Position numbers and translations under genes: made by a program. Source: Thermomonas sp. (GTDB lineage Bacteria; Pseudomonadota; Gammaproteobacteria; Xanthomonadales; Xanthomonadaceae). From it: a stretch of DNA of 64,000 nt. A model generated the notes under the pieces. It did not search any database. It was given only the letters and a program-made list of their open reading frames with translations, and was not told where the DNA came from. Location of the stretch: positions 186,001-250,000 of the forward strand of contig NZ_JAMLIW010000005.1 of assembly GCF_023953935.1 (NCBI RefSeq), in the 5' to 3' direction. Positions 26,105 to 37,363 of this stretch are shown one piece after another; the stretch's first letter is position 1, and every line of letters begins with the position of its first letter.

Positions 26105-29100
26105 TCAGTCGCGCAGGAACCGCGCCAGCGGCACGTCGGCCTTGCTGGTGCGCACGGTGGGCGCCAGCTCCGCGGCCACGTCGACATAGCCACGCAGCAG
26201 CGCCAGCTCGCGCGGGGTGCGATCGAGGGCGTCGCGCTGGTCCGGGTCGGCGCCGGCGCGCAGCAGCGCCCGTGCAACCCGCACCAGCCCGTGCAAGCCG
26301 GCCAGATGCAGCGGGCCGTAGCCGCGCGGATCGCGCACGTCGAGGCTGACGTCTTCGTCGAACAGGCGCTCCATCCCGGCCAGCAGCACGTCCTCGCTGC
26401 TGGGCGTGCCCGGCTCGGCGCGCGCGCCCAGCAGCAGCAGCAGCGGCGTGGCGCCATCCAGCGCGGCGCGGTTGGCGTCGGCACCGGCCAGCAGCAGCCC
26501 GTCCAGCAGTGCCAGCAGGCGGCTGCGATCGCGCTCGGTGAATCCGTACAGCGCCGCGCAGTGCAGCGCGGTCAGGCCTTGCGCGTCGCTGGCGCGCAGG
26601 TCGGCGCCGGCGTGCAGCAGGCGCGCCACCACTTCGGGCAGGCCCAGGGCCGCCGCCAGCATCAGCACCGTCACGTCGCCGGGCAGCCGTTGTTCGAGGT
26701 TGCAATCGGCCTGCAGCAAGCGTTCGACGATGGTGAGGTGACGCCGGCTGACCGCCGCTGACAGCGGCGTGGCGCCGGTTCTTGCGGCGATCCGCGGGCT
26801 GGCGCCGCGGGCGAGCAGGAATTCGACCAGCGCCGCGTGGCCATCGCCGGCGGCGCGCAGCAGGGCGGTGCAGCCTTGAGCGTCGGTCGTGTCGATCGGA
26901 AAGCCGAGGTCAAGCAGGCGTTCGACCGCATCCTGATCGCCGGCAATCGCCGCCGCCGGCAGGTCGGTGGCGACCAGCGGCCGGTGCGGCAGGCGCCAGC
27001 CGTGCCAATCCAGCCACGTGGCGAGATCGCTGCGGCCACTGGACAGGGCCAGGCCCAGCGGGGTCTGGCCATCGCCGGCGCGGCGATCGGGCGCGGCGCC
27101 GGCGGCAATCAGCAGCTTCACCGCCGCCAGATCGCCGCGGGTGGCGGCCGCGTGCAGGGGGCTGTGCCCGCGCGCGTCGCAAATGTCGGGCGCCACGCCC
27201 AGCGCCAGCAGCCGGCGCGCCAACGTCAGCCAGCCCAACTGCACGGCCAGCAGCAGGGTCGGCTCGCTGTTCGCGCTGGTGCCGAACGGGTCAGCGCCGC
27301 GTTCCAGCAGGTCGACGGCGCAGGCTTCGGCGCTCGGGCTGGCCTTTCCGGTGCGGCAGGCGGCGAGGAAACGGGCCAGGCCCGAAGCGCCGGCTGGCGA
27401 ACCGCGGTGGGCGAACAGGCGTTCCAGCGCGGGGATGCCGGCTTCGCCGCGGGCCAGTGCTGCCACCACCGGGGCTTGCGCTTCGCGTGCCTCCGGATCG
27501 GCGCCGCGGCGCAGCAGCCAGTCGAGGATGCGCGGCACCGCGATCAGCGCGGGGTCCGCCAGCAGCAGGTTCAAGTCCCCCGGCGCGAGCCGCGCCAGCA
27601 GCGGATCCAGCGTGGTCGCCGGCGCATCGTCCAGCAGCGCCGAGTGCAGCAGCGGCAGGGGCGGCAGCTCGGGTTCGGGCTCGGGCGCGGCGGATTCGGT
27701 CTCCGGCAGGGTGTCCGAGGGCGCATGGTGGGGATCGAGGAGGGCGACCAGCCGCCAGCGCCCGGCCGCCTGCGCCAGCGCCAGCGGACTGCGGCCCTCG
27801 CCATCGGGGCGGGCCGGATCCAGGCCCAGAGCCAGCAGGCGCTGGACCAGGTCGGTGGTCGTCACCTCCGCCAGGCAGGCGTGGTGCAGTGCGCCGGCGC
27901 CAGTGGCGTCCGCGACATTCGGGTCGGCGCCGGCAGCCAGCAGCACCTCGAGGACGCCTTGGGCACCGGCGCGGGCGGCGTCCAGCAACGGCGTGCGGCC
28001 TTCGGCATCGGCGCGCGCGTGATCGGCGCCGGCATCCAGCAGGGCCCGGCAGATGGCCGCGTGGCCGGCGGCAGCGGCTTCGTGCAGCGCGCTCCGGCCC
28101 TGCCCGTCCACCGCGTTGACCCGGGCCTTGCTGCGCAACAACAGCTGCACCCCGGCCGGGTCGTCGTCCTCGCAGCCGGCCGCGGACAGCAGCGCCGGCT
28201 GGCCGTCGGCGGGTTCGGTCTTGGCGCCGCGTTCGAGCAGGAACTTGGCCAGCCGCCAGTTGCCGCTGGCGCAGGCGCTGCCGAGCGGGGAGACGCCGTC
28301 GGCATTGAGCGCATTGATGTCGGCCCCGGCATCGCGCAGCAGCGCGGCCACGCCCGGGTCCGAGCTGCGGGCGGCGTGGTGCAACGGGGTGTTGCCCTCG
28401 GCGTCGGTGGCATGGACGTCGGCACCGTTGGCCAGCAGGGTCATGACCGCTTCGGCCCGTCCGTGCCAACTGTCGCGGGTGGCCGCCAGCAGCGGATTGA
28501 GGCCGCCGTCGAGCGCGTTCACGTCCACCCCACGCGCGATCAGGGCGCGCAGCAGGCGCAGGTCGGGCAGCACCGCGGCCAGCACTGCGAGGCTGCGGCG
28601 GTCGCGGGCGTCCGCCGCAACTGCAAGCGTGGGATCGGCGCCAGCGTCGAGCAGCTCCAGGGCCCGATCGACCCGACCCCGGCGCGCGGTGGCATACAGT
28701 TCGGCGGTCAGAACCGCGACGTCGGGTGCCGCCCCGCGGGGGGTCGCCGGGACCACGTCCGGGGTGGGTACGGCGTCATCCGCCGTCGGCGCGGCATCCT
28801 CCACCGTGTCCGCAGCAGCCTCCGGCAGTACCAGATCGACCACCGGCAGGCCGGTTGCCGGCAGCCCCAGCGGCGCCTGCGCGGCCGGCGCCGACTGCAG
28901 GGCGAAGTGCAGCATCGGTACCAGCAGGGCGTAGAAGGCGCTGCCGCCGGCGCGCACGCTGCCGGTCAGCAGTTCCGGCCAGGCCAGCAGCAGGCCGCCA
29001 GCCAAGGCCATGAAGGCGGGCAGGGCCACCTGCAACAGGCCGCTCCAGGCGGCACGCTCCTGCACCCGCTCTTCGCGATGGCGCTCGGCGGCGCTGCCGC

Positions 29101-29467
29101 CGCGGCGCTCCAGCAGCAGCCAGCGTGGCCACCCGGCCCACAGCAGGACCAGCACGACGCCCGCCAGCCCGCCAAGCGCCAGCGCAGCGCCCAGCGAGGG
29201 TGATGCATCAAGCTGCCACAGCGGCCAGGCCAGCAGCGCGCCAGCGAGCAGGAAGCCGCCGCCCCACAGCAGCGCCAGCCGGCCGGCATCGCGCCACAGG
29301 CCGGCGCGGCCGCGGCTGCGCCGCAGCAGGGCCACGCCCAGCGCCGCGGGGATCTGCGCCAGCCAGACCAGCACCGCGGCCGCACGCACGTCCAGCCAGC
29401 CGGCAGCGGCCAGAAACAGGGCCAGTGCCAGCAGGCCGGCGCCGATGGCGAACCTGCGCTCAGGCAT
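26105..29467 (-). CDS. Giant membrane-anchored ankyrin-repeat protein
   Basis: 1120 residues. About six hydrophobic helices occupy residues 5-190, followed by a Pro/Ala-rich linker (about 195-250) and then roughly 20 ankyrin repeats to the C-terminus. Typical repeats are TPLHHAARSSDPGVAALLR, SALHEAAAAGHAAICRALL, SPLHAAATRGDLAAVKLLI and TALLRAAGDGHAALVEFLL, with intervening degenerate ones around 570-690. Ankyrin arrays mediate protein binding; here the array would project from the inner membrane. Similar long ankyrin proteins occur in Xanthomonadaceae, but no function is known to me. It overlaps the ycgL gene by 8 bp and converges with the antiporter gene (13 bp apart). Confidence 0.88.
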   Translation of the reverse strand: MPERRFAIGAGLLALALFLAAAGWLDVRAAAVLVWLAQIPAALGVALLRRSRGRAGLWRDAGRLALLWGGGFLLAGALLAWPLWQLDASPSLGAALALGGLAGVVLVLLWAGWPRWLLLERRGGSAAERHREERVQERAAWSGLLQVALPAFMALAGGLLLAWPELLTGSVRAGGSAFYALLVPMLHFALQSAPAAQAPLGLPATGLPVVDLVLPEAAADTVEDAAPTADDAVPTPDVVPATPRGAAPDVAVLTAELYATARRGRVDRALELLDAGADPTLAVAADARDRRSLAVLAAVLPDLRLLRALIARGVDVNALDGGLNPLLAATRDSWHGRAEAVMTLLANGADVHATDAEGNTPLHHAARSSDPGVAALLRDAGADINALNADGVSPLGSACASGNWRLAKFLLERGAKTEPADGQPALLSAAGCEDDDPAGVQLLLRSKARVNAVDGQGRSALHEAAAAGHAAICRALLDAGADHARADAEGRTPLLDAARAGAQGVLEVLLAAGADPNVADATGAGALHHACLAEVTTTDLVQRLLALGLDPARPDGEGRSPLALAQAAGRWRLVALLDPHHAPSDTLPETESAAPEPEPELPPLPLLHSALLDDAPATTLDPLLARLAPGDLNLLLADPALIAVPRILDWLLRRGADPEAREAQAPVVAALARGEAGIPALERLFAHRGSPAGASGLARFLAACRTGKASPSAEACAVDLLERGADPFGTSANSEPTLLLAVQLGWLTLARRLLALGVAPDICDARGHSPLHAAATRGDLAAVKLLIAAGAAPDRRAGDGQTPLGLALSSGRSDLATWLDWHGWRLPHRPLVATDLPAAAIAGDQDAVERLLDLGFPIDTTDAQGCTALLRAAGDGHAALVEFLLARGASPRIAARTGATPLSAAVSRRHLTIVERLLQADCNLEQRLPGDVTVLMLAAALGLPEVVARLLHAGADLRASDAQGLTALHCAALYGFTERDRSRLLALLDGLLLAGADANRAALDGATPLLLLLGARAEPGTPSSEDVLLAGMERLFDEDVSLDVRDPRGYGPLHLAGLHGLVRVARALLRAGADPDQRDALDRTPRELALLRGYVDVAAELAPTVRTSKADVPLARFLRD

Positions 29468-29729
29468 CGGTGCCCCAATCGGCCGTCATCGGATCGTCCA
29501 CGGTGGGCGGAAACTGGATGTGGAAGCCGCGTCCGGCCAGGTTGGCGCGCACCACGTCGGGATTTTCGCGCGCCAGCGTACGGCCCGGCGCCAACTCCAC
29601 TTCCAGCACGAACCGCAGCGCGCCCAGCTGGCTGCGCAGCGGTTCGGGCAGGCGGGTGAAACCGTCACGCTCGGACAGATACACGTAGGTGTCGGTCTTG
29701 CGCAGACTTTTGTAGACGTAGGCCAGCAT
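29460..29729 (-). CDS. YcgL domain-containing protein
   Basis: 89 residues, a complete YcgL-family protein: MLAYVYKSLRKTDTYVYL, then ERDGFTRLPEPLRSQLG and RENPDVVRANLAGRGFHI. YcgL proteins are small cytosolic proteins of unknown function in gammaproteobacteria. The longer open frame (to 29846) has no family similarity upstream, so ATG 29729 is preferred. Its last 8 bp overlap the start of the ankyrin gene, suggesting translational coupling. Confidence 0.9.
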   Translation of the reverse strand: MLAYVYKSLRKTDTYVYLSERDGFTRLPEPLRSQLGALRFVLEVELAPGRTLARENPDVVRANLAGRGFHIQFPPTVDDPMTADWGTDA

Positions 29730-29872
29730 CGCGATCCGGGGGAAAGGGCCGCTTCGAAAGTTCGCAGGCTGGAATTGTGCGGGAAAGCGCGCGTCATGGG
29801 TACCGCCGGGACGCAGACCGCCCCCGCGCTGCGCGCAAGACGCCACCTCGCACGGTCAACAATGTTCCGCGA

Positions 29873-31819
<1,947 letters not shown>

Positions 31820-31850
31820 TGCATGCCTCCACATGACGCAATCGCCGGGG

Positions 31851-31880
31851 CTTTGCAGTTTGCCGCAGCGCGCCGCAAAG
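31851..31880. promoter_or_regulatory. Inverted repeat in the acs/M13 divergent region
   Basis: CTTTGC at 31851-31856 is mirrored by GCAAAG at 31875-31880, with a nested TTTGC (31859-31863). It lies about 30 bp upstream of acs. It could be an operator; no known consensus was matched. Confidence 0.25.
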
Positions 31881-32004
31881 TGGGGTTAATATCCGTGATC
31901 AAGACCGCGTCACGCCTGCGGCCTGACTTTTCGCACTGTCGCCACGGCCCATTTCCGGCACGCTGTCGGCTGCCGTTCGACCCGCCTTCGACAAGGACAC
32001 CCGC

Positions 32005-34110
32005 ATGAAGATCGCACCCCGCCGCCCCGCCCCACTGGCATTGGCCCTGCTGCTTGCCGTTGTCGGCGTCACCCTCGTCGCCTGCAAGCCCGCGGGCACC
32101 GGGTCTTCGCCACGCACCGCGCGCGCGGCGGCGCCGACCATCGGCATCGATCTGGCCGGCATGGACCGCAGCGTCATGGCCGGCAACGATTTCTATGCCT
32201 TCGCCAACGGCAAGTGGCAGGAAAAGACCGAAATTCCGGCCGACCGCGCCAGCACCGGCGTGTTCTATACCGTGTTCGAGCGCGCCGAAAAGCGCCTGTC
32301 GGATCTGGTGCAGGGCCTGCAGCGCGAGAACCCTGCTGCCGGCAGCAACGAGCGCAAGATCGTCGACTACTACGCCGCCTTCATGGACGAAGCGGGGATC
32401 GAGGCCAACGGCCTGGCGCCGTTGCAGCCGAGCCTGTCGGCGATCGACGGCATCCAGGACCTGTCCAGCCTGTCGCGCTATCTCGGCAGCACCCTGCGCG
32501 CCGACGTCGATCCGATCAACGCCACCAACTACTACACCGAGAACCTGCTGGGCCTGTTCGTTGCCGCCGGTCTCGACGACCACAGCCAGAACTTCGGCTA
32601 TCTGCTGCAAGGCGGTCTGGGGATGCCCGACCGCGAGTACTACCTGTCCGATGACGCCACCATGGTGGCCAACCGCGCGGCGTACAAAGCGTATATCGCG
32701 GCCCTGCTCAAGCAGGCGGGCACCCCCGACGCGGAGGCCAAGGCGCAGGCGATCTACGATCTGGAGCTGAAGATCGCGCAGGCGCAGGCACCCATCGTCG
32801 AAACCCAGGACATCCACAAGGCCAACAATCCCTGGCCGGTGGCCGAGTTTGCCCAGCACGCGCCCGGCATCGACTGGAACGCCTATTTCACCGCTGCCGG
32901 GCTGGCCGAGCAGAAGACCCTGATCGCCTGGCAGCCCGATGCCATCCGCAAGCTCTCGCTGCTGGTCGCCAGCCAGCCGCTGCCGGTGTGGAAGGACTAC
33001 CTGCGCTTCCACGCCATCAACCACTACGCCTCATTGTTGCCCAAGGCCTACGCCGACCTGAATTTCGCCTTTTACGGCACCCAGCTGGCCGGCACCACCG
33101 CCCAGCGCGACCGCTGGAAGCGCGCGCTGGCAGCCACCAACCGCGACCTCGGCGACGCCATCGGCCAGCTCTACGTCAAGCAGTATTTCCCGGCCAGCTC
33201 GAAGACCCAGGTCGAGGCCATGGTCAGCAACATCCTCGCCGCCTTCCGCGACGGCGTGGATGGCCTGACCTGGATGTCGCCGGAGACGAAAAAGACCGCG
33301 AAGGAGAAAGCGGCCACCATGCGCGTGGGCGTGGGCTACCCGGATGCGTGGCGCGACTACGCGACGCTCGAAATCAAGCCTGGCGATGCGCTCGGCAACA
33401 TGCTGCGCGCGGATGAATTCGAATTCCGCCACCAGCGCGCCAAGCTCGGCAAGGCGCCGGATGCCGGCGAATGGTGGATGACCCCGCAGACCGTCAACGC
33501 GGTGAATCTGCCGCTGCAGAATGCGATGAACTTCCCGGCGGCCATCCTGGAAGCACCGTTCTTCGACCCCAATGCCGACGCCGCCGCCAACTATGGCGCG
33601 ATCGGCGCCATCATCGGCCACGAGATCAGCCACGGCTTCGACAACCTCGGCTCGGAGTTCGATGCCCAGGGCCGCCTGCACAACTGGTGGACCCCGGAAG
33701 ACGCCGCCCACTTCAAGGCCGCCGCCGACCGCCTCGCCGCGCAGTACGACGCCTACGAAGTGCTGCCGGGCCTGCACATCAACGGCCAGCAGACCTTGGG
33801 CGAAAACATCGCCGACGTCTCCGGCCTGCAGGCGGCACTGGCGGCCTACCACAAGTCGCTGGACGGCAAGCCCGCCCCGCGCATCAACGGCCTGTCCGGC
33901 GATGAGCGTTTCTTCATCGCCTTCGCCCAGGCCTGGCGCACCAAGACCCGCGAAGCCGCCCTGCGCGCGCAGGTGGTCGGCAACGAACACGCCCCCGGCC
34001 AGTGGCGCGCCCTGACCGTGCGCAATCTCGATGCCTGGTATGCCGCTTTCCACGTCAACGCCAACCAGAAGCTCTACCTCAAGCCCGAGGACCGGGTGAA
34101 GATCTGGTAA
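32005..34110 (+). CDS. M13-family zinc metallopeptidase lipoprotein
   Basis: 701 residues, related to neprilysin/PepO. A lipoprotein signal ends in TLVAC (Cys27), so the enzyme is attached to the outer or inner membrane facing the periplasm. The N-terminal M13_N domain (about 50-440) is followed by the catalytic domain with HEISH (zinc His pair and Glu) and GENIADVSG, giving the third zinc ligand Glu and the conserved Asp. FDNLGSEFDAQGRL and the C-terminal region up to KIW are typical. AAGGA eight to nine bases before ATG supports the start. A strong terminator follows at 34131. Confidence 0.94.
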   Translation: MKIAPRRPAPLALALLLAVVGVTLVACKPAGTGSSPRTARAAAPTIGIDLAGMDRSVMAGNDFYAFANGKWQEKTEIPADRASTGVFYTVFERAEKRLSDLVQGLQRENPAAGSNERKIVDYYAAFMDEAGIEANGLAPLQPSLSAIDGIQDLSSLSRYLGSTLRADVDPINATNYYTENLLGLFVAAGLDDHSQNFGYLLQGGLGMPDREYYLSDDATMVANRAAYKAYIAALLKQAGTPDAEAKAQAIYDLELKIAQAQAPIVETQDIHKANNPWPVAEFAQHAPGIDWNAYFTAAGLAEQKTLIAWQPDAIRKLSLLVASQPLPVWKDYLRFHAINHYASLLPKAYADLNFAFYGTQLAGTTAQRDRWKRALAATNRDLGDAIGQLYVKQYFPASSKTQVEAMVSNILAAFRDGVDGLTWMSPETKKTAKEKAATMRVGVGYPDAWRDYATLEIKPGDALGNMLRADEFEFRHQRAKLGKAPDAGEWWMTPQTVNAVNLPLQNAMNFPAAILEAPFFDPNADAAANYGAIGAIIGHEISHGFDNLGSEFDAQGRLHNWWTPEDAAHFKAAADRLAAQYDAYEVLPGLHINGQQTLGENIADVSGLQAALAAYHKSLDGKPAPRINGLSGDERFFIAFAQAWRTKTREAALRAQVVGNEHAPGQWRALTVRNLDAWYAAFHVNANQKLYLKPEDRVKIW

Positions 34111-34130
34111 GAGGCATATACGAACCACAA

Positions 34131-34157
34131 AACGCCCGGGCTCCCCGGGCGTTTTTT
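34131..34157. terminator. Strong bidirectional terminator between the M13 and EF-hand genes
   Basis: AACGCCCGGG / CCCGGGCGTT forms a 10-bp stem with a short loop, followed by T6 on the plus strand and preceded by A-rich sequence (CACAAAA) for the minus strand. It lies 20 bp after the M13 stop and 8 bp from the stop of the convergent EF-hand gene. Confidence 0.88.
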
Positions 34158-34165
34158 CCTTGCAC

Positions 34166-34492
34166 TTACTGTGGCGGCGCGGCCAGCTCGCGTGCGCTCA
34201 GAAAACCGTCGCGGTTGGTGTCCTGCTTGCGGAAGCGCTCGGCCAGGATCTGCTGGTGTTCGGCGCGGGTAATGGCCTTGCCCTTGCCGCCCGGCTGTTC
34301 ATCGGGAGTCAGCACGCCGTCGCGGTTGCGGTCCATGGCATCGAAGGCATAGCTCATCCAGATCTGGTATTCGGCCAGCGAGACGCGACCATCGCTGTCG
34401 GCGTCCATGCGCGCAAGGTAATCGCCGGTGCGCTGCACTTGCGCCGCTACTGGCAGCGTGACTGCGAGGATACCCAGGACGAGCAACTTCAT
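34166..34492 (-). CDS. Exported EF-hand protein
   Basis: 108 residues. A signal peptide (1-17, ending PVAAQ) is followed by three EF-hand-like loops: DADSDGRVSLAE (about 30-41), DRNRDGVLTPDE (54-65) and DTNRDGFLSARE (91-102), all with the D-x-D/N-x-D-G pattern that binds Ca2+. It is a periplasmic calcium-binding protein of unknown role. Its start overlaps the stop of the upstream TlpA-like gene by 4 bp, so the two are translationally coupled. Confidence 0.85.
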   Translation of the reverse strand: MKLLVLGILAVTLPVAAQVQRTGDYLARMDADSDGRVSLAEYQIWMSYAFDAMDRNRDGVLTPDEQPGGKGKAITRAEHQQILAERFRKQDTNRDGFLSARELAAPPQ

Positions 34493-35040
34493 CCCGCCGC
34501 TTCCGTGGCCGGTGTCGCCGCCGCGGGCGCCGCCGAGGAGCCGGCAGCGGCCCTGCGCAGGATGGCGTTGATCTCGTCCACGATCCGATCCAAGGTGCTC
34601 TCGCCGTAGCCGCGATGATGGGCCGCGATACGCCCTTCGCGGTCGATGATCCAAAGATTCGGATAGGCGGTCACACCATAGGTTTCCGCGATGTCTCCGT
34701 GGATATCGCGCGCTTGCAGGAGCGAGTACTTCTTCATTTGCCGCATCATCAGCCGATAGTCCGCGGGACTGTCCTCCACATTCACGGCGATCACCTGCAA
34801 CAGTCCGCCGGCGTGTTCCTGCAGGGTGTTGAGCACCGGCAATTCTTTCAGGCAGTAAGTGCACCACGAGGCCCAGAACGTCACCACCACGACTTTCCCG
34901 CGGTACTGCTCCAGCGTCACCGGCTTGCCGTCCCGTCCATTCCCCAGCGCAGCGGGCGCCGTGTCGCCAATTGCCGGTTCACCGGCCTGTGCGAGGGCGG
35001 TACAGAGCAGTAGCAGCAGGGCAAGCAGGGCGCGGCGCAT
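34489..35040 (-). CDS. TlpA-like periplasmic thioredoxin-fold protein
   Basis: 183 residues. Signal peptide MRRALLALLLLLCTALAQA, then a TlpA/ResA-type thioredoxin domain with VVVTFWASWCTYCLKELPVL (active site Cys-Thr-Tyr-Cys) and the cis-Pro segment TAYPNLWII. Such proteins reduce or oxidise thiols in the periplasm, often in cytochrome c maturation, but no ccm gene is nearby. The Ala-rich C-terminal tail (about 165-183) is unusual. It overlaps the EF-hand gene by 4 bp and is divergent from mutM. Confidence 0.87.
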   Translation of the reverse strand: MRRALLALLLLLCTALAQAGEPAIGDTAPAALGNGRDGKPVTLEQYRGKVVVVTFWASWCTYCLKELPVLNTLQEHAGGLLQVIAVNVEDSPADYRLMMRQMKKYSLLQARDIHGDIAETYGVTAYPNLWIIDREGRIAAHHRGYGESTLDRIVDEINAILRRAAAGSSAAPAAATPATEAAG

Positions 35041-35147
35041 GGATGATCCTTCGGTGGGTTGGCACGAGGCGCGGGGCGCCCTTGGGGCAATGGTACGGTG
35101 CGCAGCGGTGTCGGTGCATCTGGTGGCGGCTGCGCGACAATGTGCCC

Positions 35148-35960
35148 ATGCCCGAATTGCCCGAAGTCGAAACCACGCGCCGCGGCCTGGTGCCGCATGT
35201 CGAAGGCCGGACGGTGGCGCGGGTGCTGCTGCGTCGTCCCGACCTGCGCTGGCCAATCCCGCGCGAAATCGAGATCCTGCTGCCGGGCCAACGCGTCGCG
35301 GCGGTGCGCCGTCGCGCCAAGTATCTGCTGCTGGACACGCAGGCCGGCAGCGCGCTGCTGCATCTGGGCATGAGCGGCAGCCTGCGGGTGCTGCCGGAAG
35401 CCACGCCGCCGCGCCCGCACGATCATGTCGATATCGTGCTGGGCGATGGCCAACTGCTGCGTTTCAACGACCCGCGCCGCTTCGGCTGCGTGCTGTGGCA
35501 GGCGCCGGGCGAAACCCATCCGCTGCTGTCGAAGCTTGGCCCGGAACCGCTGTCGGAGGGCTTCAGTGGTGATTACCTGTTCGATCAAAGCCGACACCGC
35601 AAGGTGCCGGTCAAGACCTTCCTGATGGACCAGACGGTGGTGGTCGGCGTCGGCAACATCTACGCCGCCGAAGCGCTGTTCGCCGCCGGCATCTCGCCGC
35701 TGCGCCCGGCCGGCAAAGTCTCGCGCGAGCGCTATGCCGCGCTGGCCGAGGCGGTGAAGACGACACTGACCCGCGCCATCGAGCGCGGCGGCACCACCCT
35801 GCGCGACTTCATCCACCCGGACGGCGCGCCCGGCTATTTCGAACAGGAATTGCTGGTTTACGGCCGCGACGGCCAGCCCTGCCCGCGCTGCGGCCGCATG
35901 CTGAAACAAGCCAGCATCGGCCAGCGCGCGACGGTGTGGTGCGGGGTTTGCCAGCGGTGA
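35148..35960 (+). CDS. mutM: Formamidopyrimidine-DNA glycosylase
   Basis: 270 residues, typical Fpg length. It excises 8-oxoguanine and formamidopyrimidines with beta/delta-lyase activity. The catalytic N-terminus PELPEVETTRRGL (Pro2, Glu3), the conserved Lys in RRRAKYLLLD, the H2TH motif (VVGVGNIYAAEALF) and the C-terminal zinc finger (CPRC...CGVC) are all present. ATG 35148 is essential because Pro2 must be the N-terminal nucleophile. It lies upstream of the convergent umuC gene. Confidence 0.97.
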   Translation: MPELPEVETTRRGLVPHVEGRTVARVLLRRPDLRWPIPREIEILLPGQRVAAVRRRAKYLLLDTQAGSALLHLGMSGSLRVLPEATPPRPHDHVDIVLGDGQLLRFNDPRRFGCVLWQAPGETHPLLSKLGPEPLSEGFSGDYLFDQSRHRKVPVKTFLMDQTVVVGVGNIYAAEALFAAGISPLRPAGKVSRERYAALAEAVKTTLTRAIERGGTTLRDFIHPDGAPGYFEQELLVYGRDGQPCPRCGRMLKQASIGQRATVWCGVCQR

Positions 35961-36046
35961 CTGAGCGGGCGCATGCAGGAAAGAAATGGTGACCCTGTTG
36001 ATCCAGACTGGCGAACGGGGATCGAATGATGCGCCGGCCCCGCTCC

Positions 36047-37333
36047 TCAACACCCCACCCGCGGCAGGTCGCGGACGCAGGTGGTGTAGCAGGGTGAAAG
36101 ATGCTGCTGGCGCATGCCCCAGTCGGGGTGGGGCTGCCAGCCGGTGGCGGCCAGGCCCAGGGTGTTGCGGCCGAAGCGACGGTTGATGGCATCCACGGTG
36201 GCCATCAGCCGCGGATCGCCCAGCGTGGCCGGCGTGAACAGATCGCCCTGCAGGGCGTCGGGACGGGCCAGATCGAACAGCCACACGCCGGCTCGCTTGT
36301 AGGCGCAGCCTTTGCGCAGCAGCCCGCGTTGCAGCTGGCTGACCAGGGCCAGGATCAGGCGGATGTCGGCGCTGGGGCGTGCCAGCGGCGCGGTGCGGTT
36401 GGCGTGGTGCTGCGGCAGGCCGGGCTGGAAGCCGTCGGTCTGGGCGAACACGCCGACGGCGGCCGCCACCAGCCCGCGTCGGCGCAGTTTCTCGCAGGCG
36501 CGTTGGGCGAAGGTGGCCAGCGCCGCGCCGACCGCCGCAGGGTCGTCCACGCGCTGGCCGAAGGAGCGGCTGACCAGAATCTGCCGGCGGTCCGGTTCCA
36601 CGTCCTCCAGCGCGATGCAAGGCTCGCCCGCCAGCTCGCGCTGGGTGCGCGCCAGCACCACGCCGAACTGCTGCCGCAGGCGTTCACGCGGCGCAGTGCG
36701 CAGCTCCAGCGCGGTGCGGATGCCGATGCCATGCAGCCGCGCCGTCCACTGCCGACCCACGCCCCACAGCTCCTGCACCGGCGTGGCGGCCAGCAGCTCG
36801 GTCAAGGTGCCTTTGGACAACGCCGACAGGTCGGCCACGCCGCCAAGCGCCGCCGGATAGCTGCCGGGCTTGCGCAGGGCGCTTTTGGCGATGTGGTTGC
36901 CGAGTTTTGCCAGCGTCTTGGTGGGGCCGATGCCGACGCAATTGGGGATCCCGGTCCAACGCTGCACGCGTTCGCGCAGGGCGCGGGCGAATTCCAGCCG
37001 GTCGCGCAGCGGCGACAGGTCGAGGAAGGATTCGTCGATGCTGTAGGGCTCCACCCGCGCCACCGCGTCCTGCAAGATCGCGCCGACCCGTGCGCTCATG
37101 TCGCCATACAGGGTGAAGTTGGCCGAGCGGATCGCCAGCCGCCGCCGCAGCCGCGGCGGGATCTCGTGCAGCGGCTGGCCCATCGTGACGCCCAGCGCCT
37201 TGGCCTCGTCGCTGCGGGCAATCGCGCAGCCGTCGTTGTTGGACAACACGATCAGCGGCCGTCCTCGCAGCTCCGGCTGGAACACGCGCTCGCAGCTGGC
37301 GTAGAAATTGTTGCCATCGATCAGGGCGAACAT
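36047..37333 (-). CDS. umuC: DNA polymerase V catalytic subunit UmuC
   Basis: 428 residues, a Y-family translesion polymerase. Catalytic sites FALIDGNNFYASCERVF (first Asp) and YSIDESFLDL (Asp-Glu pair) are present, then helix-hairpin-helix and little-finger regions, with IPNCVGIGPTKTLAKLGNH in the thumb. The C-terminal domain is UmuC-type rather than DinB-type. It lies 30 bp after umuD on the same strand, in the usual umuDC order. Expression is probably SOS-controlled through the LexA-type box at 37905-37920. Confidence 0.95.
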   Translation of the reverse strand: MFALIDGNNFYASCERVFQPELRGRPLIVLSNNDGCAIARSDEAKALGVTMGQPLHEIPPRLRRRLAIRSANFTLYGDMSARVGAILQDAVARVEPYSIDESFLDLSPLRDRLEFARALRERVQRWTGIPNCVGIGPTKTLAKLGNHIAKSALRKPGSYPAALGGVADLSALSKGTLTELLAATPVQELWGVGRQWTARLHGIGIRTALELRTAPRERLRQQFGVVLARTQRELAGEPCIALEDVEPDRRQILVSRSFGQRVDDPAAVGAALATFAQRACEKLRRRGLVAAAVGVFAQTDGFQPGLPQHHANRTAPLARPSADIRLILALVSQLQRGLLRKGCAYKRAGVWLFDLARPDALQGDLFTPATLGDPRLMATVDAINRRFGRNTLGLAATGWQPHPDWGMRQQHLSPCYTTCVRDLPRVGC

Positions 37334-37363
37334 GGCGGCATCCGGCGCGTGGGCAAGCGCCCG

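Noticed and set aside
24133-26484. 783-codon minus-strand open frame opposite the Kef antiporter
   Set aside because: Low-complexity Gln/His/Arg-rich translation and no motifs; the plus-strand antiporter is clear.
26837-29203. 788-codon plus-strand open frame opposite the ankyrin gene
   Set aside because: The Gln/Gly/Arg-rich translation reflects the reverse of Ala/Leu codons; ankyrin motifs are on the other strand.
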